The position numbers were made by a program, and so were the translations under genes. From positions 1-5,789 of the forward strand of contig CAZPEV010000189.1 of NCBI GenBank assembly GCA_964585635.1: DNA of 5,789 nt, written 5' to 3'. This stretch comes from CAZPEV01 sp964585635 (GTDB lineage: Bacteria > Zixibacteria > MSB-5A5 > GN15 > JAAZOE01). The notes under the pieces are model-generated. The model saw nothing but the letters and a program-made list of their open reading frames with translations. It had not been told where the DNA came from and searched no databases. This document shows, one piece after another, positions 1-3,759 of this stretch (its first letter is position 1; each line of letters begins with the position of its first letter).

Positions 1-2
1 AT

Positions 3-986
3 TGGGAATTCATCGGCAACCCTCTCGATGAATTGAGCGCCAACCCCGATCCCGACGGGCCGGTCTTCGAGAACGCCCAGGGCAGCCGGCCTTTCGCCTT
101 CTGCCACAATGAATCGTCAACCTATTTCCCGCCGGGACAGCCGATCGCCGGCGATGTCGATGTCATCTGCCGGGTCTACGACTATATGAACCATTATTCG
201 TGGCGGGTGGCTCCCTATCGAATTGATTACCGAATCGACGGCGATTCCGCCATTCCCTGGACGACCTCATTTTGTTTCACCGGGTCGTTGGACTATGCCG
301 CCAACGTCGATGTCGTTTATCGCTCCGACGGCACCTGCCGATCGTACGGCGATTACGATCAACGGGTCTATTATTTCCCGGTGACCAATACCAACGGTGA
401 TTCGGTTATCGAAGCCGGAGACCGGTCCCGCTCCTGGCAGACGGCCGACTTCCATAATGGGACGTACACGGTCTATGTCCGGGCCTTTGATCGGGCCGGA
501 AATGTGGCGATCGATTCTATGCCGGTCGCCGTGGCCAATTATTTTGCCCTGTCAGGAACCGCCACCTGCAACGACGGCAGCCCTAACCCCAGCGGAACGA
601 TAGTCACCCTCCTGCTCGACGGACGGGCCGACACCACCGGTGCCGGCGGAGAGTTCTCCTTTGCGGCCGTGGGCGGAGGAAGCCAGCCGATCACGGTGGC
701 TCGCGCCGGGTATGAGATCGCTGATACGGTTATCCTCATGAATCAGGCCCGGCAATTGACGGTCACGCTTCAGCCGGCCGTCTTTGCCCGGGGCGACGGC
801 AACGGCGATGGGTTAATCAATATCGGCGATGCCATCTATATCATCAATTATATCTTCAAAGATGGGCCGTCGCCGCGTCCATATTGGGCCAGCGATTGCA
901 ACAGCGACGGCGTGATCAATATGGGCGACGCCATTTACCTGGTTAATTTCATCTTCAAGGGGGGGCCGCCGCCGCTGGCGACCTAA
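3..986 (+). CDS. Secreted protein with C-terminal type I dockerin, 5'-truncated
   Basis: The reading frame is open from base 3, with WEFIGNPLDE ahead of the TTG at 33. The true start therefore lies outside the window, and 327 residues are visible, numbered here from W1. Residues 1 to about 180 look like extracellular beta-rich domains with several cysteines and a stretch ending YTVYVRAFDRAGNVA, typical of Ig/Fn3-like or Big-type modules. Residues about 181-260 resemble a carboxypeptidase-regulatory-like beta-sandwich (GTATCNDGSPNPSGTIVTL, then D-T-T-G-A-G-G-E-F-S-F). Residues about 264-323 form a two-repeat dockerin with calcium loops DGNGDGLINIGD and DCNSDGVINMGD, each followed by a hydrophobic helix and an F-K-x-G-P-x-P tail. 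Known type I dockerins bind calcium and usually mediate attachment. No cohesin is visible here, and in FCB genomes such dockerins often act outside cellulosomes. The catalytic part, if any, is off-window; a peptidase is possible but unproven. The stop overlaps that of the convergent CPBP gene. Confidence 0.9.
   Translation, partial: WEFIGNPLDELSANPDPDGPVFENAQGSRPFAFCHNESSTYFPPGQPIAGDVDVICRVYDYMNHYSWRVAPYRIDYRIDGDSAIPWTTSFCFTGSLDYAANVDVVYRSDGTCRSYGDYDQRVYYFPVTNTNGDSVIEAGDRSRSWQTADFHNGTYTVYVRAFDRAGNVAIDSMPVAVANYFALSGTATCNDGSPNPSGTIVTLLLDGRADTTGAGGEFSFAAVGGGSQPITVARAGYEIADTVILMNQARQLTVTLQPAVFARGDGNGDGLINIGDAIYIINYIFKDGPSPRPYWASDCNSDGVINMGDAIYLVNFIFKGGPPPLAT
792..971 (+). other. Dockerin domain, two calcium-binding repeats
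   Basis: This is the coding region of the duplicated dockerin motif. Repeat 1 begins at GDGNGDG (792) and repeat 2 at SDCNSDG (891). In each loop the D-x-N-x-D-G-x-I-N-x-x-D ligand pattern is complete, so both calcium sites look intact. The repeats are 99 bases apart and still similar at DNA level (GGCGAtGCCAT-type stretches), as expected of an old internal duplication. Confidence 0.85.
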
Positions 987-1720
987 AATCCGAACCACCG
1001 ATAAAGGAATATCGCCGCAAAATCCTGGACGAAATGGACTGCAATTCCCGGCCAGAGCGAGCCGGTCTTCACATATAGCCAGCAAAACATCAGGCCATAG
1101 ACGAAAATCAGAATGCAACCGCCCCATCCCTGATAGGTATGCCCGGCAGCGAACGATATGGTCGCCAACATCACCGGCAACGACCATCCCTTTCCTGTCA
1201 TATGCTTGACGCGGGAGAGGATATACCCGCGGAAGCAGGTCTCCTCGCAGACCGCGGCGGTTACCGAAACGGCCATCCACCACCAGACCGATTCGCCCGC
1301 CCGCGCGACAATTTGGTCGACCGCCTTGTCCACCGGCAGCCCCATTCTTTCGAGCAGAAACTGCAGTCCCATCAGAATCGTGTTGGAGGCTATCAGGAAG
1401 CCCGCCGCCAGCGGCAGGTAGGACCATTTGGGCCGGTTGAAGCCGACCGATCGGAACGGCGATTTCTCGTACCGCACCGCCATGATGACAGCGGCAAAAA
1501 GCAGCCATTCGATGATAATCGTCGGGACATAGATAAACAGCACCGGGTCGAAAAGATCCAGATTCAGATCGCGATCGGTAAACAAAAACAGAAGTCCTGT
1601 GGCCGGCCAGATTACCAAAAGGAAGAAAAGCAGAATATAGGTTCCGAGGCGCGGCACCAGCGGGGGCGGTCGAAACTCCGCGTCCGGCGGAGGCGTTCTT
1701 TCAATGCAGTCGTCATCCAT
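983..1720 (-). CDS. CPBP (CAAX/Abi) family intramembrane metalloprotease
   Basis: The product is a 245-residue polytopic membrane protein. Hydrophobic segments lie at about 26-48, 58-82, 100-123, 146-167, 181-194, 200-216 and 222-243. The family signature is clear: motif 1 EETCFRG (E159, E160, R164), motif 2 with H194 in FAAGHTYQGWGG, and motif 3 GSLWPGIAVHFVQD (H229, D233). In the Rce1/CPBP family these Glu and His residues form the metal-dependent active site in the membrane. Bacterial members are linked to prenyl-protein-like processing, bacteriocin immunity or signalling, but the substrate here is unknown. The ATG at 1720 has AAGGGA eight bases upstream, which supports this start. The N-terminal 25 residues are acidic and proline-rich and probably cytoplasmic. 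The gene is probably monocistronic, read from the promoter at 1789-1817, and its stop overlaps that of the dockerin gene. Confidence 0.93.
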   Translation of the reverse strand: MDDDCIERTPPPDAEFRPPPLVPRLGTYILLFFLLVIWPATGLLFLFTDRDLNLDLFDPVLFIYVPTIIIEWLLFAAVIMAVRYEKSPFRSVGFNRPKWSYLPLAAGFLIASNTILMGLQFLLERMGLPVDKAVDQIVARAGESVWWWMAVSVTAAVCEETCFRGYILSRVKHMTGKGWSLPVMLATISFAAGHTYQGWGGCILIFVYGLMFCWLYVKTGSLWPGIAVHFVQDFAAIFLYRWFGF

Positions 1721-1788
1721 GGCCGGCGTCCCTTGTCGTCCCCGGAGCCCCTTTCGGCCGTCCGCTGTGAGAAGGCATCATCGGGTTG

Positions 1789-1817
1789 AGTATGCGGTAT
1801 TTTTGGCCGCGCGTCAA
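1789..1817 (-). promoter_or_regulatory. Candidate promoter of the CPBP gene
   Basis: On the minus strand TTGACG (complement of 1812-1817) is followed after exactly 17 bases by CATACT (complement of 1789-1794). Together they match the sigma-70 consensus at 9 of 12 positions. Transcription would begin near 1782, giving a leader of about 60 bases before the ATG at 1720. Promoter sequences in this phylum are not well defined, so this is an inference by analogy. Confidence 0.4.
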
Positions 1818-1836
1818 CCGCTGCCGGTGCCCGAGC

Positions 1837-1858
1837 GATTCAGTTCATGTGAATCACA
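1837..1858. promoter_or_regulatory. Overlapping dyads between divergent promoters, possible operator
   Basis: GATTCA and TGAATC form a perfect six-base inverted repeat separated by seven bases (1837-1855). Overlapping it, TGTGA-A-TCACA (1848-1858) is a perfect five-base inverted repeat around one base. The site lies between the leftward promoter (1789-1817) and the rightward one (1914-1942), where a shared regulator could bind. The half-sites are short, and the regulator is unknown. Confidence 0.3.
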
Positions 1859-1876
1859 ATGATCCCGCCCCCGGGA

Positions 1877-1893
1877 CGGCGTCCGGCGTCCGG
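1877..1893. repeat. Short tandem repeat of CGGCGTC
   Basis: CGGCGTC occurs twice in direct succession and is followed by CGG, about 2.4 copies of a 7-base unit, in the divergent intergenic region. It may be a slippage product. No function is apparent. Confidence 0.5.
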
Positions 1894-1913
1894 TTGTTGT
1901 GACCCACCCGTGA

Positions 1914-1942
1914 TAGACAAGCTACCCGACTCCAGGTATCAT
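1914..1942 (+). promoter_or_regulatory. Candidate promoter of the HTH/RHH gene pair
   Basis: TAGACA (1914-1919) is followed after 17 bases by TATCAT (1937-1942). Each hexamer matches the sigma-70 consensus at 5 of 6 positions, with ideal spacing. Transcription would start near 1949, only about 22 bases before the ATG at 1972. This argues against the in-frame GTG at 1945, which would then lie upstream of the transcript. TGATA (1911-1915) and TATCA (1937-1941) form an inverted repeat that spans both promoter elements and could be an operator. Confidence 0.5.
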
Positions 1943-1971
1943 GAGTGCGCCGGAGAAGAGGAAGGAGACAT

Positions 1972-2481
1972 ATGGTTAAAGATCGACTTGTCTACCAGGA
2001 CTGGATTGTGGCCCTGGGGCACGATCCCTGCCTGCACTGGCAGGAAGCGGCCGGGGCCGGCACTTCCTATAACGCTGCCGCAATCAGGGCTGTAACCGAG
2101 GCTCTCGGGATGCTGAGTGAGGATGAGGCGGCATTTATCCGCTTGTTCTATTTCCAGGGGATGCGATATGAAGACATGGGTCGTCTTTCCGGGCGGGCCA
2201 AGCATAAGCTGGCCCGGTTGCACCAGAAGGCGATCAGGAAATTGAGGCTCTGCCTTCAAGAGATTCTTGACCCGCCCCCGCCCCGCGCTCCGAGTGCGCC
2301 CTCCCAGATCACCTGTCTTGTCTGCAACCATCCCCGCCGGGATGAGATCAACCTGCTGATCAAGTCTAAATCAAATCGGGAAACCTGGAAAAGGATCATC
2401 AGGACGTTGCGTCAGGAATACGACCTGATGATCCCGAACCCCCATCGACTGATAGGCCATCGCAAATATCATATGATTTGA
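1972..2481 (+). CDS. Sigma-region-4-like HTH protein with C-terminal Cys/His module
   Basis: The product has 169 residues from the ATG at 1972, which has GAAGGAG just upstream; an in-frame GTG at 1945 has no such support. Residues about 45-95 (ALGMLSEDEAAFIRLFYFQG, then YEDMGRLSG and an Arg/Lys-rich helix) fit the sigma-70 region 4 / LuxR-like helix-turn-helix layout. No region 2 precedes it, so this is not a complete sigma factor. A proline-rich linker (100-111) leads to a second module with C115-x-x-C118-x-H120, R-R-D-E-I-N at 122-127, and H163-x-x-x-H167 at the end. It resembles the short C-x-x-C-x-H-P-x-R-x-x-I ... L-x-x-H-x-x-H domain found in small bacterial and phage DNA-binding proteins, but with a longer middle. 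Zinc binding is inferred from these residues. The gene lies 13 bases before the ribbon-helix-helix gene, probably in one operon. A DNA-binding regulator is likely; its targets are unknown. Confidence 0.85.
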   Translation: MVKDRLVYQDWIVALGHDPCLHWQEAAGAGTSYNAAAIRAVTEALGMLSEDEAAFIRLFYFQGMRYEDMGRLSGRAKHKLARLHQKAIRKLRLCLQEILDPPPPRAPSAPSQITCLVCNHPRRDEINLLIKSKSNRETWKRIIRTLRQEYDLMIPNPHRLIGHRKYHMI

Positions 2482-2494
2482 AAGGAGAAGCTCC

Positions 2495-2737
2495 ATGGAA
2501 GCACTTAGGAAATTACGCGGCGAACACTGCCTGAATATCTTCGTGTCGCACGAATTGAAGGCGCAGTTGAAGGAATTGGCCCGAAAATACGATCGCACCA
2601 CGGCCGATATCGTTCGAACCATCTTGAAAATCGGCATTCCGATGATGGATGGCTTCAGCCAGGCAGAAGAGATCATGGTCAAAGAATATATCGGGCTTTT
2701 CCGGAATTTGAGTCGGGTCCGGCGTCTAAAAGGTTAA
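2495..2737 (+). CDS. Small ribbon-helix-helix (CopG/Arc-like) DNA-binding protein
   Basis: The product has 80 residues, with AAAGGAG seven bases before the ATG. Residues 12-18 (CLNIFVS) would form the DNA-contacting beta strand. Residues about 19-32 (HELKAQLKELARKY) form helix A, and about 35-50 (TTADIVRTILKIGIPM) helix B, in the usual ribbon-helix-helix order. Such proteins dimerise and bind operators, often their own. The 30-residue tail (F-S-Q-A-E-E-I to the basic R-V-R-R-L-K-G end) goes beyond the minimal fold and may aid oligomerisation or partner binding. The preceding gene ends 13 bases upstream, so the two are probably translated from one message. RHH antitoxins usually pair with a downstream toxin. 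None follows here, and the upstream partner looks like a regulator, so a toxin-antitoxin role is not supported. Confidence 0.85.
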   Translation: MEALRKLRGEHCLNIFVSHELKAQLKELARKYDRTTADIVRTILKIGIPMMDGFSQAEEIMVKEYIGLFRNLSRVRRLKG

Positions 2738-2785
2738 TGTGTTGACCTGCAAGTAGTTAGTAAAGGAGGGGGATGTATAAACAGG

Positions 2786-2813
2786 TTGTCAACAACATTA
2801 TCCACAATATAGA
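2786..2813 (+). promoter_or_regulatory. Candidate promoter overlapping NrdR box 1
   Basis: TTGTCA (2786-2791) is followed after 16 bases by TATAGA (2808-2813), matching the sigma-70 consensus at 9 of 12 positions. The -10 element would sit inside NrdR box 1, a layout suited to repression by NrdR. It would give a long leader of about 230 bases before thyX, so the downstream candidate at 2879-2905 is an alternative or second promoter. Confidence 0.3.
2798..2806 (+). promoter_or_regulatory. DnaA-box consensus TTATCCACA
   Basis: This is an exact match to the high-affinity DnaA box TTATNCACA. It overlaps the first five bases of NrdR box 1. In Escherichia coli the nrdAB promoter is known to carry DnaA boxes, so a link between replication initiation and deoxynucleotide supply has precedent. 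One 9-mer can also arise by chance, and part of it is shared with the NrdR box. Confidence 0.4.
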
Positions 2814-2817
2814 GTAC
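2802..2817. promoter_or_regulatory. NrdR box 1 (upstream half of tandem operator)
   Basis: CCACAATATAGAGTAC matches the known NrdR consensus acaCwAtATaTwGtgt at 12 of 16 positions, and at 9 of 10 in the core CwAtATaTwG. It starts exactly 32 bp before box 2, leaving a 16-base gap. NrdR is a zinc-finger/ATP-cone repressor that senses dATP/ATP and binds paired boxes an integral number of helical turns apart. The downstream genes thyX and nrdJ fit such control. No nrdR gene lies in this window. Confidence 0.7.
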
Positions 2818-2833
2818 TCTTTTCCTTTATGTG

Positions 2834-2849
2834 GCACAATATGTTGTGT
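2834..2849. promoter_or_regulatory. NrdR box 2 (downstream half of tandem operator)
   Basis: GCACAATATGTTGTGT matches the NrdR consensus at 14 of 16 positions; only the first base and one core base differ. Its inverted repeat CACAA/TTGTG followed by eight T (2849-2856) could be mistaken for a weak terminator. The match to the operator consensus and the 32-bp phasing with box 1 are the better explanation. Confidence 0.8.
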
Positions 2850-2878
2850 TTTTTTTAAATTTCTTTCCGCTTTTTATA

Positions 2879-2905
2879 TTGACACTTTTTGTCCCAAGGC
2901 ATAAT
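2879..2905 (+). promoter_or_regulatory. Candidate thyX promoter downstream of NrdR boxes
   Basis: TTGACA (2879-2884) is a perfect -35 hexamer. It is followed by CATAAT (2900-2905, 5 of 6), but with only 15 bases between them, two fewer than ideal. Transcription from it would give a leader of about 140 bases before thyX. It lies about 30 bp downstream of NrdR box 2. Confidence 0.4.
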
Positions 2906-3053
2906 TATCCCCCTGCTTGTCAATCGCCCGAGGCGACTGATTTCCGGGATGGCGGCTCCTTTCTGGCCGTCGGCTGGACGCCGGGGGGATGGGATCATCC
3001 TCGAGTCACCGGCGGCAAAAAGTGACCGCATTGAGAAAAGGCGAGTATATATT

Positions 3054-3743
3054 ATGGGTAAAGAAGCCAAAGTGGCCGGCGGAGTTGAGATGGATATAAA
3101 GGAAGCCAAAGCGGAAGTCACGTTGATGGCGATCACGCCGAACGCCGAAGATGTTATCGAACGGGCCTGCCGTACCTGTTATCTATCATTTAATCGCTAC
3201 CATCCGCCGTCATCGGCCGAGGAGCTGATCAAGAAAGTGATTCGCAAACAGCATCATTCGGTGCTGGAGCATGCGATGGCGACGTTCCGGATCAAAGGCG
3301 GCTCGCGGGTGTTCACCCATGAGCTGGTCAGGCACCGGCTGATGTCCCCCTCGCAGGAGTCACAGCGGTATGTGGAGTACGGTCGGACCCGGGCTTTCGA
3401 CCTGGTCGCGCCGCCATTGATTAAAGAGAGTCCCTATTACGAACGATATATGGCAGTGGCGGCCGATACGGAACGGCTCTACTCCGAAATGGTGGCCGGG
3501 GGCATTCCCAAGGAGGATGCCCGGTATATTCTTCCCAACGCGACGACATCGGAGATAGTCATTTCGGCCAATTTTCGGGAATTGCGCCATATCATCGCGG
3601 TGCGCTGCCATCCTCGGGCGCACTGGGAGATTCGGCGCATCTGCCTGGCGATTCTGCGGATCATGAAAGGCGAGGCGCCGATTGTGTTTTGGGACTACGA
3701 GATCGACGAACAAAACGAATGTGTAATCATCACCCAGGAGTAG
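3054..3743 (+). CDS. thyX: Flavin-dependent thymidylate synthase ThyX
   Basis: The enzyme makes dTMP from dUMP using methylene-tetrahydrofolate as carbon donor, with FAD and NADPH; it replaces ThyA in many bacteria. The 229-residue product carries the ThyX signature R-H-R-x7-S as RHRLMSPSQESQRY (R93-Y106; S103 is the conserved serine). It also has HHSVLEH (67-73) in the flavin/folate region and AVRCHPRAHWEIR (182-194), where R184 corresponds to the dUMP-contacting arginine of Thermotoga ThyX. The family is usually about 215-250 residues, so the protein is full length. The start is uncertain. The ATG at 3054 has AAAAGG at a rather long distance and AT-rich bases before it. The ATG at 3090 (217 residues) has GGAG five bases upstream. 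The frame is open upstream to a TTG at 2889, but those residues do not look like ThyX. nrdJ follows after 16 bases, probably in the same operon under NrdR. Confidence 0.97.
   Translation: MGKEAKVAGGVEMDIKEAKAEVTLMAITPNAEDVIERACRTCYLSFNRYHPPSSAEELIKKVIRKQHHSVLEHAMATFRIKGGSRVFTHELVRHRLMSPSQESQRYVEYGRTRAFDLVAPPLIKESPYYERYMAVAADTERLYSEMVAGGIPKEDARYILPNATTSEIVISANFRELRHIIAVRCHPRAHWEIRRICLAILRIMKGEAPIVFWDYEIDEQNECVIITQE
3081..3084 (+). promoter_or_regulatory. Shine-Dalgarno GGAG for the alternative thyX start at 3090
   Basis: GGAG ends five bases before the in-frame ATG at 3090, a better-placed ribosome site than the AAAAGG about 12 bases before the ATG at 3054. Starting at 3090 gives MDIKEAKAEVTLMAITPN, which lies close to the usual short N-terminus of ThyX. 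This site makes the shorter form a serious alternative. Confidence 0.4.
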
Positions 3744-3759
3744 CCGCGAAGGAGATGCC

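Larger units (their letters stand above)
2738..3053. other. Intergenic control region of thyX-nrdJ
   Basis: These 316 bases contain no convincing gene. The first half (to about 2910) is markedly AT-rich. It holds the near-palindrome GTTGTCAACAAC (2785-2796), a DnaA-box consensus, two NrdR-like boxes, a run of eight T and promoter-like hexamers. The second half (about 2911-3053) is GC-rich and would be transcribed leader. It contains a hairpin GGATG-GGAT-CATCC (2987-3000) and a weaker one near 2967-2982. I see no cobalamin riboswitch core and no strong terminator for the upstream gene pair. Confidence 0.7.

Noticed and set aside
813..1508. Open frame of 231 codons on the minus strand
   Set aside because: It overlaps both the CPBP gene in another frame and the dockerin gene antisense. 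The protease frame has clear active-site motifs and membrane segments, so this one is a shadow.
1139..1789. Open frame of 216 codons on the plus strand
   Set aside because: It is antisense to the CPBP protease gene, rich in Arg/Gln/His, and has no family resemblance or good ribosome site.
1945..1971. GTG start at 1945 for the HTH protein
   Set aside because: It adds only nine mostly basic residues, lies beside the -10 element and upstream of the predicted transcript start, and lacks a ribosome site, unlike the ATG at 1972.
1972..2737. Toxin-antitoxin pair
   Set aside because: The RHH protein is second and its partner has DNA-binding features rather than a toxin fold such as RelE or PIN, so there is no positive support.
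2835..2856. Rho-independent terminator for the HTH/RHH operon (CACAA/TTGTG stem plus eight T)
   Set aside because: The stem is only five pairs and AT-rich. The same bases match the NrdR box at 14 of 16 positions with correct phasing to a second box, which explains the symmetry better.
2785..2913. Replication origin (AT-rich with DnaA boxes)
   Set aside because: There is only one perfect DnaA box, plus TTATCCCCC (7 of 9) at 2905-2913. No cluster of boxes and no dnaA, dnaN or parAB neighbour is present.
2906..3053. Cobalamin riboswitch before the B12-dependent reductase operon
   Set aside because: I could not find the conserved B12-box core (GCCACTG-like) or its partner elements. B12 riboswitches more often control B12-independent alternatives or uptake genes.
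2889..3053. Upstream extension of ThyX from the TTG at 2889
   Set aside because: It has no ribosome site, would overlap the likely promoter, and adds 55 residues unlike any ThyX N-terminus.
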